This document shows, in pieces, positions 27,191-36,144 of a DNA stretch of 64,000 nucleotides (position 1 is the first letter of the stretch; each line of letters begins with the position of its first letter). The translations under genes and the position numbers were made by a program. The notes beneath the pieces were generated by a model, which was given only the letters and a program-made list of their open reading frames with translations, was not told the DNA's origin and made no database searches. Source of the DNA: Limnohabitans sp. INBF002. GTDB taxonomy: Bacteria > Pseudomonadota > Gammaproteobacteria > Burkholderiales > Burkholderiaceae_C. Location: the NCBI RefSeq assembly GCF_027924905.1, contig NZ_AP027055.1, positions 1,736,001 through 1,800,000 on the forward strand. Direction: 5' to 3'.

Positions 27191-27201
27191 CGAACGTGCA
27201 A
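27172..27201 (-). promoter_or_regulatory. Candidate sigma-70 promoter of garD
   Basis: On the minus strand TTGCAC (27196-27201) and TATCAT (27172-27177) are spaced by 18 bases. The predicted start is about 40 bases before the garD ATG. It overlaps the divergent regulator promoter and the shared operator. Confidence 0.5.
27173..27186. promoter_or_regulatory. Operator-like palindrome (O2) between garD and the LacI-family gene
   Basis: TGATAGCGGTACCA matches the core TGGTAGCGCTACCA of the perfect operator before udh at 12 of 14 positions. The even-spaced symmetry with a central CG is typical of LacI/GalR sites. Its position between -35 and -10 elements of both divergent promoters suggests repression of both. 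Confidence 0.65.
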
Positions 27202-27222
27202 GTAGACACGCCAAAGAATTTC

Positions 27223-28272
27223 ATGACCGACAAAGAACAGCCCAAACGCTCACGCCGCAGCAGCGGTGCCATCACCCTGCGCGATGTGGCCATGCTCGCA
27301 GGCGTGGCCCCCATCACCGCGTCACGGGCCATCAACACGCCCAACCAAGTCTCGCCCGATGTGTTGCGCAAAGTGCAAGAGGCGGTGCAACGCACCGGCT
27401 ACGTGCCCAACCGCATGGCCGGTGGTTTGGCCTCCTCGCGCAGTCGCCTGATTGCAGCCGTGGTGCCCAGCACGGTAGTGTCGGTGTTCATGGAAACCAT
27501 CGAGTCTTTGAACGGCACCTTGTTTGATGCAGGCTACCAACTGATGCTGGGCCAATCGGGCTACTCCGCCGAGCGCGAAGAGCTGCTGCTCGAAGCCATC
27601 ATTGGTCGCCGCCCCGACGGCATTTTCATCACCGGCATCTTGCCGCCAGGCAAGGCGCGCACGCGCTTGCTGGCCTCGGGCATTCCGGTGGTCGAAACCT
27701 GGGACTTGACCCCCACACCGATTGACATGCTGATTGGCTTCTCTCACTCGGAAATTGGCCGTGAAGTGGCCCAATTTCTGATGCGCAAAGGCTACACAAA
27801 ATTTGCCATCGTGCGCGCCGAAGATGAGCGCGCCGACCGCCGCACCGTCGCCTTTCAAGAGACCGTGGCGCAACTGGGTTTGCCCCCTGTGTTTGTCGCC
27901 AATGTGGGCGCTTCGCGCTCACTCAAAAGTGGCCGCGAAGCCATGGCCCGTATCTTGGCTGAAGCCCCAGATTCGCAAGCTGTTTTTTGCAGCTCCGACC
28001 TGCTCGCTTTGGGCGTCATGACCGAAGCCCGCGCACGTGGCTTGACCGTGCCAGACGACATCGCCGTGATGGGCTTTGGCGATGTGCCTTTTGTGGCCGA
28101 CATGGTGCCTGCGCTCACCACCGTGCGCATCAATGGCGGGCAAATTGGCACGCTCGCAGCCCGCTTTTTGATGGACCGTGCCGAGGGCCGCACGGTGGAT
28201 CCGCGCATTGTGGATGTGGGCTTTTCCATCATCGAGCGCGACAGCACAGCCCTAGCGAAAACCCTGACGTAA
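27223..28272 (+). CDS. LacI-family transcriptional regulator of uronate/aldarate genes
   Basis: A 349-residue regulator. The N-terminal HTH (ITLRDVAMLAGVAPITASRAIN) and hinge (VPNRMAGGLASSRSRLIAAV) are followed by a periplasmic-binding-like effector domain (about 65-345), including LPDGIF-like and SSDLLALGVM motifs. It resembles GntR/GalR-type repressors. It sits between garD (divergent) and the udh operon (downstream, same strand), and both flanks have the same palindrome. The inducer is probably a uronate, an aldarate or a pathway intermediate; this is inference. The ATG at 27223 is preferred over an in-frame GTG at 27196. Confidence 0.93.
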   Translation: MTDKEQPKRSRRSSGAITLRDVAMLAGVAPITASRAINTPNQVSPDVLRKVQEAVQRTGYVPNRMAGGLASSRSRLIAAVVPSTVVSVFMETIESLNGTLFDAGYQLMLGQSGYSAEREELLLEAIIGRRPDGIFITGILPPGKARTRLLASGIPVVETWDLTPTPIDMLIGFSHSEIGREVAQFLMRKGYTKFAIVRAEDERADRRTVAFQETVAQLGLPPVFVANVGASRSLKSGREAMARILAEAPDSQAVFCSSDLLALGVMTEARARGLTVPDDIAVMGFGDVPFVADMVPALTTVRINGGQIGTLAARFLMDRAEGRTVDPRIVDVGFSIIERDSTALAKTLT

Positions 28273-28277
28273 AAGCA

Positions 28278-28306
28278 TTGACGACCCGTTTTGGCGTGGC
28301 TAACAT
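28278..28306 (+). promoter_or_regulatory. Sigma-70 promoter of the udh operon
   Basis: TTGACG (28278-28283) and TAACAT (28301-28306) are spaced by exactly 17 bases and begin six bases after the regulator stop codon. The predicted start near 28313 places the perfect operator at about +5 to +26. Confidence 0.7.
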
Positions 28307-28316
28307 GCGTTCATTC

Positions 28317-28338
28317 AATTTGGTAGCGCTACCAAATT
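28317..28338. promoter_or_regulatory. Perfect 22-bp LacI-type operator (O1) before udh
   Basis: The arms AATTTGGTAGC and GCTACCAAATT meet without a spacer, giving a perfect palindrome. It lies directly downstream of a strong promoter and 46 bases before udh. It shares its core with the site before garD. Binding by the adjacent LacI-family protein is inferred from position and symmetry. Confidence 0.8.
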
Positions 28339-28383
28339 AACCTCAACGCAAACATCGCACAACCCAAACTTGACGTCACATTT

Positions 28384-29193
28384 ATGGCTACCTCCTCACA
28401 CATGTACTCACGCCTGTTGCTAACAGGTGCCGCCGGTGGCCTAGGACGTGTTTTGCGTCCGCGTCTGAAAGCGCGCTGCGATGTGCTGCGCGTCAGTGAC
28501 TTGGGCGATTTGGGCACTGCCCACGCTGGCGAAGAAATCATGCCCGTCCCTTTGCAAGACCGCCCTGCTGTGTTCAAGCTGCTCGAAGGCGTGGATGCGG
28601 TGGTGCACTTGGGCGGGATCTCGACCGAGCAACCGTTTGACGACATCGTGCAAGCCAACATCATTGGCGCCTACAACCTGTACGAAGCCGCCCGCACCCA
28701 CGGCACACGCCGCATCGTGTTTGCCAGCTCCAACCACGTCACCGGCTTTTATCGCCAAGACGAAGTGGTCGATGCCACCATGCCCGTGCGTCCCGATGGG
28801 TATTACGGCCTGAGCAAAGCCTTTGGTGAAAACCTCGCCCGCTTTTACTTTGACCGCTATGGCATTGAAACCGTGTGCCTGCGTATTGGCTCTTCATTCG
28901 CAGAACCCAAAGACCGCCGCATGCTCGCCACTTGGATGAGCTTCGACGACTTGGAGCGCTTGGTCATTGCCAGCCTCAACTCCCCCGTTGTCGGCTACAG
29001 CGTGATTTACGGCATGTCCGACAACAACCACGTGTGGTGGGACAACACCCCCGCCAAACACATTGGCTACCGCCCACTCGACAGCTCTGAGCCGTTCCGT
29101 GCCGCCGTAGAAGCCAAGCAACTCACCCTCGATTTGAATGACCCCGCCGTGATTTACCAAGGCGGTGGTTTTGTCAAAGCCGGCCCTTTCTGA
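28384..29193 (+). CDS. udh: Uronate dehydrogenase
   Basis: A 269-residue NAD-dependent short-chain dehydrogenase/epimerase-fold enzyme that oxidises D-galacturonate or D-glucuronate to the aldarolactone. The nucleotide-binding motif is LLTGAAGGLGRVLRP, followed by VVHLGGISTEQPFDDI, FASSNHVTGFY and the catalytic Tyr-x3-Lys in YYGLSKAFGE. SSNHVTGFY and the downstream MLATWMSFDDLERLV block match Udh rather than general epimerases. It is the first gene of the long catabolic operon and is followed after 26 bases by the TRAP binding protein. An internal Met at residue 7 is an alternative start. Confidence 0.9.
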   Translation: MATSSHMYSRLLLTGAAGGLGRVLRPRLKARCDVLRVSDLGDLGTAHAGEEIMPVPLQDRPAVFKLLEGVDAVVHLGGISTEQPFDDIVQANIIGAYNLYEAARTHGTRRIVFASSNHVTGFYRQDEVVDATMPVRPDGYYGLSKAFGENLARFYFDRYGIETVCLRIGSSFAEPKDRRMLATWMSFDDLERLVIASLNSPVVGYSVIYGMSDNNHVWWDNTPAKHIGYRPLDSSEPFRAAVEAKQLTLDLNDPAVIYQGGGFVKAGPF

Positions 29194-29219
29194 ATTTCTA
29201 ACCACAACAGGAGACACCC

Positions 29220-30200
29220 ATGAACGCACGTTCGAATTTGCTCAAGACCTTGGTAGCCACTGCGGCCACCTCGCTGTTTGCGTTGGCGTCACACGCCACC
29301 GAATTCCGCTCGTCTGACATTCACCCCGACGACTACCCCACCGTGCAAGCCGTGCGTCATATGGGCGAGATACTGAACAAATCCAGCAATGGCAAGCACA
29401 GCATCAAGGTGTTCTCGAAGTCTGCTCTCGGCAACGAGAAGGACACGATTGAGCAAACCAAGCTCGGTGCCATCGCCATGGCCCGCGTGAACGTGGCCCC
29501 CATGAACAACATCTGTGCCGCCACCATGGTGCCCACCATGCCCTTCTTGTTCCGCTCGACCGACCACATGCGCAAAGTGCTGGACGGTGCGATTGGTGAA
29601 GAAATCTTGAAAGACTGCGAAGCCCAAGGCTTTATCGGCTTGGCGTTTTATGACTCTGGCGCACGCTCGATTTACACCGTCAAGAAGCCCATCAAAACCT
29701 TGGCCGATGCCAAAGGTTTGAAGGTGCGCGTGCAACAAAGCGATTTGTGGGTGTCACTGCTCGAAGCCATGGGCGCCAACGCAACACCCATGCCCTACGG
29801 CGAGGTGTACACCGCGCTGAAAACCGGTTTGGTCGATGCCGCGGAAAACAACTACCCCTCTTACGAGAGCTCACGTCACTTTGAAGTCGCCAAGTACTAC
29901 AACAAGACCGAGCACTCGATGGCTCCAGAAATCTTGCTCTTCTCTAAGAAGGTGTGGGACACGCTGTCTGCTGACGAGCAAAAACAAATTCGTGCAGCCG
30001 CCAAAGAGTCTGTGACCTACATGCGCAAGCTGTGGGACGAGCGTGAAGCCAAATCTTTGGCCATCGTCAAAGCTGGCGGCGCTGAAATCATCGATGTGGA
30101 CAAAGCCCCCTTCCAAGCCGCGATGAAGCCTGTGTATGACAAGTTCTTGAAAGACCCCAAGCTGCAAGACATGGTCAAACGCATCAACGCCGTTAAATAA
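29220..30200 (+). CDS. dctP: TRAP transporter binding protein DctP, probable uronate type
   Basis: A 326-residue periplasmic DctP protein with signal peptide ([16 protein letters not shown]). The family's carboxylate-binding Arg region appears as [11 protein letters not shown] and the following [26 protein letters not shown] signature is clear. SPSC-like DctP proteins clustered with udh and gudD are known to bind D-galacturonate or D-glucuronate, so a uronate ligand is inferred from context. AGGAGA precedes the ATG. DctQ and DctM follow immediately, making a complete TRAP system. Confidence 0.93.
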   Translation: MNARSNLLKTLVATAATSLFALASHATEFRSSDIHPDDYPTVQAVRHMGEILNKSSNGKHSIKVFSKSALGNEKDTIEQTKLGAIAMARVNVAPMNNICAATMVPTMPFLFRSTDHMRKVLDGAIGEEILKDCEAQGFIGLAFYDSGARSIYTVKKPIKTLADAKGLKVRVQQSDLWVSLLEAMGANATPMPYGEVYTALKTGLVDAAENNYPSYESSRHFEVAKYYNKTEHSMAPEILLFSKKVWDTLSADEQKQIRAAAKESVTYMRKLWDEREAKSLAIVKAGGAEIIDVDKAPFQAAMKPVYDKFLKDPKLQDMVKRINAVK

Positions 30201-30209
30201 AAGTCATCC

Positions 30210-30698
30210 ATGTACACACGCTTTTGTGCCGCCCTCGCGCGGCTTTGTTTGAAGGTGGGCGTCAGCGGCCTCGTGCTGCTGATTGCCGCTGTGCTCTACC
30301 AAGTCATTGGCCGCTACGTGCTCAACGACACGCCCACTTGGGCGGAGAGTGGTGCCGTGTTGCTCGTGCTCTACGTGACCATGCTGGGCATGGCCGTGGG
30401 CGTACGCGATGCCGGCCACATTGGCTTGGAATCTTTGTTGGTGCTGGTGCCCGATACCGTGCGCTTGAAGATGGAGTTGCTCATCCACGTCCTCGTTTTA
30501 GGCTTTGGCGTGGTGATGGCCTACAACTGTGCCGTGCTGGCACAAAGCGTGTGGGATTACAAAATCCCAACCCTCGGGTTGTCCGAGGCTTTCAAATACG
30601 TCCCGCCTGCCATGGCCGGCGTGTTGATTGCCTTGTTTTCTATTGAACACATCATTGCTTTGATTCGCGGTGAAGAGGTGGAGCCATCATGGCATTGA
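30210..30698 (+). CDS. dctQ: TRAP transporter small permease DctQ
   Basis: A 162-residue inner membrane protein with four hydrophobic segments (SGLVLLIAAVLYQVIGRYVL, AVLLVLYVTMLGMAVGV, HVLVLGFGVVMAYNCAVL, AMAGVLIALFSIEHIIALI). The VIGRYVLNDTPTWAESGAV motif is the DctQ signature. It works with DctP and DctM for sodium-driven uptake. The start is nine bases after dctP, and the gene overlaps dctM by 10 bases. Confidence 0.93.
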   Translation: MYTRFCAALARLCLKVGVSGLVLLIAAVLYQVIGRYVLNDTPTWAESGAVLLVLYVTMLGMAVGVRDAGHIGLESLLVLVPDTVRLKMELLIHVLVLGFGVVMAYNCAVLAQSVWDYKIPTLGLSEAFKYVPPAMAGVLIALFSIEHIIALIRGEEVEPSWH

Positions 30699-31972
30699 CC
30701 ATTTTGTGCGTGAGCTTCACGCTGCTGTTGCTGCTGGGCGTGCCCGTGGCGTTCTCGATTGGTTTGTCGTCTTTGGCAACCTTGTTGTTTGAAGGCTTGC
30801 CTTTGGCGGTGGGTTTTCAACAAATGATTTCGGGCATGAACCCGTTCTCGTTCCTCGCGATTCCCTTCTTCATCTTTGCCGGTGAAATCATGATGTACGG
30901 CGGCATCGCCGACAAGATTGTGGATTTCGCCAAGTCGCTCGCCGGTCATGTGCGCGGTGGTTTGGGCATGAGCAACGTGCTGGCATGCACCTTGTTTGGT
31001 GGCGTGTCGGGCTCACCCGTGGCCGACGTGTCAGCCATGGGTGCGGTGTTGATTCCGCAAATGAAAAAAGAAGGCTATGACGCCGACTACGCGGTCAACG
31101 TGACCACGCATGCGTCCTTGGTGGGCGCCTTGATGCCCACCAGCCACAACCTCATCATCTTCACGCTGGCGGCCAGCGGCAAGGTGAGCATTGCAGCCTT
31201 GATTTTGGCGGGCATCGTGCCAGCCATTGTGTTGACCATTTGTAACTTGGTGGCGGCTTATGCCGTGGCCGTGAAGCGCGGCTACCCTGCTGGCACCTTC
31301 CCAGGTTGGGCCGTGGTGGGACATTCGTTTGCGCAGTCGTTGCCAGGCCTGTTGGTGGTGGTCATCATCATCGTGGGCATTTTGTCGGGCGCGTTCACGG
31401 CGACTGAGTCAGCCTCTGTGGCGGTGATTTGGGCGTTGTTCTTGGCCACGATGGTTTACAAAAAGCTCACCCGCGAACAGTTATTGAAAGCAGCAGCCAA
31501 AGCCGTCAAAAGCACGGGCGCGGTGTTGCTGCTGATTGGCATCAGCTCCATGTTTGGCTACTTGATTGGCTTGTACGGTGTGGCTGAATTGACCGGGCAA
31601 ATGCTGTCGAGCATCAGTGCCACGCCTTGGGTCATCTTCTTGTGCGTGAACGTCATCTTGTTTGTGCTGGGCACCTTTCTCGACATGGCGGCCACGATTT
31701 TGATTTGCACGCCCATCTTCTTGCCCATCTGTCAACAAATGGGCATGAGCACCGAGCAATTCGGCATCGTCATGCTCATCAACTGCGCGTTGGGCTTGAA
31801 CACCCCGCCCGTCGGCACCACCCAGTTTGTGGGCTGCACGATTGGTGAAGTGTCGGTGGGTACCGTGATGAAAACCATTTGGCCGTTCTACGGCGGCCTG
31901 ATTGCCGCCTTGATGCTGGTCACCTATGTGCCTGCGTTCTCCATGTGGTTGCCCAATTTGATTTTGAAATAA
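30689..31972 (+). CDS. dctM: TRAP transporter large permease DctM
   Basis: A 427-residue membrane protein of about 12 segments, with family motifs such as FSFLAIPFFIFAGEIMMYGGIA, GGVSGSPVADVSAMGAVLIP, FLDMAATILICTPIFLPIC and the late ALGLNTPPVGTTQF. It forms the translocation pathway of the TRAP system. It overlaps dctQ and ends four bases before the SMP-30 gene, so the transporter and lactonase are tightly linked. Confidence 0.95.
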   Translation: MALTILCVSFTLLLLLGVPVAFSIGLSSLATLLFEGLPLAVGFQQMISGMNPFSFLAIPFFIFAGEIMMYGGIADKIVDFAKSLAGHVRGGLGMSNVLACTLFGGVSGSPVADVSAMGAVLIPQMKKEGYDADYAVNVTTHASLVGALMPTSHNLIIFTLAASGKVSIAALILAGIVPAIVLTICNLVAAYAVAVKRGYPAGTFPGWAVVGHSFAQSLPGLLVVVIIIVGILSGAFTATESASVAVIWALFLATMVYKKLTREQLLKAAAKAVKSTGAVLLLIGISSMFGYLIGLYGVAELTGQMLSSISATPWVIFLCVNVILFVLGTFLDMAATILICTPIFLPICQQMGMSTEQFGIVMLINCALGLNTPPVGTTQFVGCTIGEVSVGTVMKTIWPFYGGLIAALMLVTYVPAFSMWLPNLILK

Positions 31973-31976
31973 CACC

Positions 31977-32951
31977 ATGACTGACAGACCTGGCATTGCC
32001 TTTGAAGTCAACGCACGCTATCCAGACCCACGCGTTGAGGTGTTGGATGAGCGCTTTTTAAAACTGCGTTTGTTCAGCGCCAGCGTTGAACAGTTGGCCA
32101 CGGGCATGCGCTGGGCCGAAGGTCCGGTGTGGTTTGGCGATGGCCGCTGTCTGTTGGTGTCGGACATTCCCAACAACCGCATCTTGCGTTGGGACGATGC
32201 ATCGGGCCACGTGAGTGAGTTTCGTAAGCCCTCGCACAACGCCAATGGTTTGGCGCGTGATGCGCAAGGCCGCTTGCTCACCTGTGAACACCAAACACGC
32301 CGCATCACGCGCACCGAATACAACGGGGCCATCACCGTGCTGGCCGATGCGTTTGATGGCAAACGCTTGAACTCGCCCAACGACATCGTGTGCCAACGCA
32401 ATGGTGCGGTGTGGTTCACAGACCCGCCCTTTGGTATTTCAGGCGACTGGGAAGGCGATGCAGCCGTGGCCGAACTGCCCCATGCGCTGTACCGCATCCA
32501 CCCCAGCGATGGTCAGCTGCAACAAGTGCTGACCGATGTGCAAGGCCCCAATGGTTTGGCCTTCTCACCCGACGAGTCGGTGTTGTATTTGGTGGAAAGC
32601 CGCGCCAAACCACACCGCAAAGTGTGGGCGTATGACGTGAGTGCCCAAGGCACCTTGTCCAACAAACGTTTGGCCATTGATGCCCAAGGCCCAGGTGCGC
32701 TGGACGGCATCGCGGTCGACATCGACGGCAACATTTGGTGTGGCTGGGGCAGCGACGGCTCGGCACACGCCCAACCCGAAGAACTTGATGGCGTGCGCGT
32801 GTTCGCACCTGACGGCACCGCCATTGGTCACATCCATCTGCCTGAGCGCTGCGCCAACTTGTGCTTTGGTGGTGCAAAAAATAACCGACTGTTCATGGCC
32901 AGCAGCCATTCGCTGTACGCCATCTACACCAACACACGCGGTGCAATTTGA
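31977..32951 (+). CDS. SMP-30/gluconolactonase-family lactonase
   Basis: A 324-residue six-bladed beta-propeller. Family features are MRWAEGPVWFGDGRCLLVSDI with the metal-binding Glu, NGLARDAQGRLLTCEH, the Asn in LNSPNDIVCQRNGAVWFTDP and DGIAVDIDGNIWCGWG. These residues usually bind one divalent metal. In this operon it most likely opens the galactaro- or glucarolactone that uronate dehydrogenase produces, although substrate evidence is context only. It starts four bases after dctM; the next gene's true start is 38 bases after its stop. Confidence 0.9.
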   Translation: MTDRPGIAFEVNARYPDPRVEVLDERFLKLRLFSASVEQLATGMRWAEGPVWFGDGRCLLVSDIPNNRILRWDDASGHVSEFRKPSHNANGLARDAQGRLLTCEHQTRRITRTEYNGAITVLADAFDGKRLNSPNDIVCQRNGAVWFTDPPFGISGDWEGDAAVAELPHALYRIHPSDGQLQQVLTDVQGPNGLAFSPDESVLYLVESRAKPHRKVWAYDVSAQGTLSNKRLAIDAQGPGALDGIAVDIDGNIWCGWGSDGSAHAQPEELDGVRVFAPDGTAIGHIHLPERCANLCFGGAKNNRLFMASSHSLYAIYTNTRGAI

Positions 32952-32989
32952 GCGCCAACAGCCATACCCCATCGACACGGAGAACCACA

Positions 32990-33952
32990 ATGAAAAAACG
33001 CCATCTGCTCTTAGCCATGCTGACCAGTGCCTTGTTCATGGGCGCGGCACACGCGTGGCCTGACAAACCCGTCACCTTGGTCGTGCCCTTCCCACCCGGT
33101 GGCGCCACCGATTTGATTGCGCGCACCTTGGCACCCAAGCTGCAAGAAAAACTGGGCGGCAGTTTCATCACCGACAACAAAGCCGGTGCCACCGGCACGA
33201 TTGGCGCAGGCTTTGTGGCACGCGCCCCTGCTGATGGCCACACGCTGTTGGTGTCGTCCCTCGGTCCTTATGTGATTGCACCGCATCTGTTGGCCAAAGT
33301 GCCCTATGACGCGCTGAAAGATTTCGACTACATCAGCATCGCCGTGCAAGCGCCCAATGTGTTGGTGGTACCCGCGAGCTCACCCCACAAATCGATGGCC
33401 GATGTGATTGCCTTCCTCAAAGCCAATCCCAACAAAATGACGTTTGCCTCTTCGGGCAACGGCAGCAGCGACCACCTCACCGCCGAGTTGTTTTGGTTGC
33501 AAACCAACACCACCGGCATCCACGTGCCCTACAAAGGCGGTGGCCCTGTGATGACCGATTTGCTAGGGAGCCAAGTGGACTCGTCGTTCATGAACATCAA
33601 CACCGCCATGCCGCAAATCTTGGCGGGCAAGTTGCGCCCACTGTCGATCACCAGCGCCAAGCGCTCACCGCTCTTGCCCAATGTGCCATCGCTCGAAGAG
33701 CTGGGCATCAAAGAAGCCAATGTGTATTCATGGCAAGCCATTGCGGCCCCCAAAGGTTTGCCTGCGGACATCAAAGCCAAGTTGCATGCTGCCATCGTGG
33801 CCGGTTTGAATGACCCGCAAGTCAAAACCAAGTTGCTGGATTTGGGCTTCGAGATCGTGGCCAACACACCTGAGCAATTCACCGCTTACCAAGCGTCTGA
33901 ATTTGCACGTTGGAAAAAGCTGATCGACACCCGCAACATCAAAGCCGACTGA
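32990..33952 (+). CDS. Bug/TctC-family binding protein (second copy)
   Basis: A 320-residue exported binding protein with signal peptide ([17 protein letters not shown]) and Bug motifs [50 protein letters not shown] and [19 protein letters not shown]. The ATG at 32990 lies after GGAGAA and gives the correct signal peptide; an in-frame start at 32948 is rejected. It lies inside the uronate operon between the lactonase and gudD, so it should be induced with them. A ligand among aldarates is inferred. No TctA/B partner is adjacent. Confidence 0.93.
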   Translation: MKKRHLLLAMLTSALFMGAAHAWPDKPVTLVVPFPPGGATDLIARTLAPKLQEKLGGSFITDNKAGATGTIGAGFVARAPADGHTLLVSSLGPYVIAPHLLAKVPYDALKDFDYISIAVQAPNVLVVPASSPHKSMADVIAFLKANPNKMTFASSGNGSSDHLTAELFWLQTNTTGIHVPYKGGGPVMTDLLGSQVDSSFMNINTAMPQILAGKLRPLSITSAKRSPLLPNVPSLEELGIKEANVYSWQAIAAPKGLPADIKAKLHAAIVAGLNDPQVKTKLLDLGFEIVANTPEQFTAYQASEFARWKKLIDTRNIKAD

Positions 33953-33977
33953 GTCGGTCACTCTTAGACATCACGCC

Positions 33978-35309
33978 ATGCCTCACACCTCTCCCGTCAT
34001 CACACAGTTGCGCGTCATCCCCGTTGCGGGGCATGACAGCATGTTGATGAACCTCTCTGGCGCACACGGCGCTTTCTTCACGCGCAACTTGCTCATCCTC
34101 ACCGACAACGCGGGGCGCACCGGCATTGGCGAAGTGCCAGGGGGTGAAAAAATCCGCGCCACGCTGGAAGACGCCACCGAGTTGGTGGTGGGCCAAAGCA
34201 TTGGCAATGTGCAAGCGGTGCTCAACACGCTACGCACCCGCTTCGCAGACCGCGATGCGGGCGGGCGGGGCCTGCAAACCTTCGACTTGCGCACCACCAT
34301 CCATGCCGTGACGGCTGTTGAATCTGCCTTGCTCGATTTGCTTGGCCAACACCTGAACGTGCCTGTGGCCGCGCTCTTGGGCGAAGGCCAGCAACGCAGC
34401 TCGGTGGAGATGTTGGGCTATTTGTTTTTCATCGGCGACCGCACCCAAACCGACCTGCCCTATCGCTCTGAACACGAGGCAGACAACGCCTGGTTCCGCT
34501 TGCGCAACGAAAAGGCCATGACCCCCGAGTCGGTGGTGCGTTTGGCCGAAGCCGCACGAGAGAAATATGGCTTCAACGACTTCAAACTCAAAGGCGGCGT
34601 GCTCGCGGGCGAGGCTGAGATTGAAGCCGTCACCGCCTTGCACCAACGCTTCCCACAAGCACGCGTCACCCTAGACCCCAACGGCGGCTGGCTGCTGAAA
34701 GACGCCGTGCGTTTGATGCGCGACATGCGCGGCGTGGTGGCTTATGCCGAAGACCCCTGCGGTGCAGAAGAAGGCTTCAGCGGCCGCGAAGTGATGGCCG
34801 AGTTCCGCCGCGAAACCGGCTTGCCCACCGCCACCAACATGGTGGCCACCGACTGGCGACAAATGGTGCATTCGCTCTCGCTGCAAAGCGTGGACATTCC
34901 CTTGGCAGACCCGCACTTTTGGACCATGGCCGGCTCGGTACGCGTGGCGCAAACCTGCCGCGATTGGGGGCTGACCTGGGGCTCGCATTCCAACAACCAT
35001 TTCGATGTGTCGCTGGCCATGTTCACCCACGTGGCAGCAGCAGCGCCCGGCAAAGTCACCGCCATCGACACCCATTGGATTTGGCAAGATGGCCAAGGTC
35101 TGACCAAAGAGCCTTTGCAAATCGTCAACGGCCATGTGGAAGTGCCCAAAAAGCCTGGCTTAGGTGTTGAGCTGGACATGGTGGAAGTTGAAAAAGCCCA
35201 CCAGCTGTATCTGCAACACGGCTTGGGCGCGCGCGACGATGCCATGGCCATGCAATACCTCATTCCCGGCTGGACGTTTGACCACAAACGTCCTTGCATG
35301 GTTCGATAA
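33978..35309 (+). CDS. gudD: Glucarate dehydratase
   Basis: A 443-residue enolase-superfamily enzyme that dehydrates D-glucarate to 5-keto-4-deoxy-D-glucarate. Visible are the N-terminal capping region with [14 protein letters not shown], the catalytic Lys motif [13 protein letters not shown], metal ligands in VTLDPNGGW and [12 protein letters not shown], the Asn in ATNMVATDW, and the catalytic His in [14 protein letters not shown]. Length and the conserved C-terminal [13 protein letters not shown] match GudD. It provides the glucarate branch while garD provides the galactarate branch. The next gene starts 20 bases after its stop. Confidence 0.95.
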   Translation: MPHTSPVITQLRVIPVAGHDSMLMNLSGAHGAFFTRNLLILTDNAGRTGIGEVPGGEKIRATLEDATELVVGQSIGNVQAVLNTLRTRFADRDAGGRGLQTFDLRTTIHAVTAVESALLDLLGQHLNVPVAALLGEGQQRSSVEMLGYLFFIGDRTQTDLPYRSEHEADNAWFRLRNEKAMTPESVVRLAEAAREKYGFNDFKLKGGVLAGEAEIEAVTALHQRFPQARVTLDPNGGWLLKDAVRLMRDMRGVVAYAEDPCGAEEGFSGREVMAEFRRETGLPTATNMVATDWRQMVHSLSLQSVDIPLADPHFWTMAGSVRVAQTCRDWGLTWGSHSNNHFDVSLAMFTHVAAAAPGKVTAIDTHWIWQDGQGLTKEPLQIVNGHVEVPKKPGLGVELDMVEVEKAHQLYLQHGLGARDDAMAMQYLIPGWTFDHKRPCMVR

Positions 35310-35329
35310 AAACTTCACCCCTGACATTT

Positions 35330-36115
35330 ATGCGCCCCAACAAAATCAGAGAAATTTGGCAAGCAGGCGGAGCCGTCGTCAATGGCTGGCTCGCCATCCC
35401 CAACAGCTTTTCTGCTGAAACCATGGCCCACCAAGGCTGGGATTCCCTCACCATCGATTTGCAACACGGTGTGGTCGACTACCAAGCCATGGTCACCATG
35501 CTGCAAGCCATCTCCACCACCGCCACCGTGCCCGTGGTGCGCGTGCCTTGGTTGGAGCCCGGCATCTTGATGAAGACTTTGGACGCAGGCGCTTACGGCG
35601 TGATTTGCCCCATGGTCAACACCAAAGAAGACGCGCAAAAATTGGTGGCCTACACCCACTACGCGCCCAAAGGCACACGCAGCTTTGGCCCCGTGCGCGC
35701 CTTACTCTACGGTGGTGCTGACTACCCCAAGCACGCCAACGACACCATCGTCACCTTCGCCATGATTGAAACCGCTGCTGCGCTCGACAACTTGGACGAC
35801 ATCTTGTCGGTGGAAGGTTTGGATGCGATTTACATCGGCCCCTCCGACCTGTCTTTGGCCTTGGGCTGCAACCCCACCTTCGACGACCTCGACCCCAAAG
35901 CAGCCGAGGCGGTGGACCACATCTTGGCGCGCGCCAAAGCGCACGGCGTGGTGGCTGGCATTCACAACGGCACGCCTGAATCTGCACAAAAACGCATTGC
36001 CAAAGGTTTTCAATTCGTCACCATCAGCTCGGATGCACGTTTGATGGCCGCAGGTGCGCAACAAGTCATTTCAAAAATGCGTGCCACACAACCACAAGCA
36101 AGCGGCGGCTACTGA
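35330..36115 (+). CDS. garL: HpcH/HpaI-family aldolase, probable 5-keto-4-deoxyglucarate aldolase
   Basis: A 261-residue class II aldolase. Motifs are GWLAIPNSFSAETMAHQGWDSLTIDLQHG with the catalytic His, VPVVRVPWLEPG with the key Arg, GAYGVICPMVN, the metal-binding Glu in MIETAAALDNLDDI, and DAIYIGPSDLSLALG. In this operon it is expected to cleave 5-keto-4-deoxyglucarate to pyruvate and tartronate semialdehyde, the GarL reaction; other HpaI-type aldolases cannot be excluded from sequence alone. The ATG at 35330 is chosen because an earlier in-frame ATG at 35294 overlaps gudD. Confidence 0.88.
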   Translation: MRPNKIREIWQAGGAVVNGWLAIPNSFSAETMAHQGWDSLTIDLQHGVVDYQAMVTMLQAISTTATVPVVRVPWLEPGILMKTLDAGAYGVICPMVNTKEDAQKLVAYTHYAPKGTRSFGPVRALLYGGADYPKHANDTIVTFAMIETAAALDNLDDILSVEGLDAIYIGPSDLSLALGCNPTFDDLDPKAAEAVDHILARAKAHGVVAGIHNGTPESAQKRIAKGFQFVTISSDARLMAAGAQQVISKMRATQPQASGGY

Positions 36116-36144
36116 GGCTTGGGCCACATCAGAAAGATCAAATC

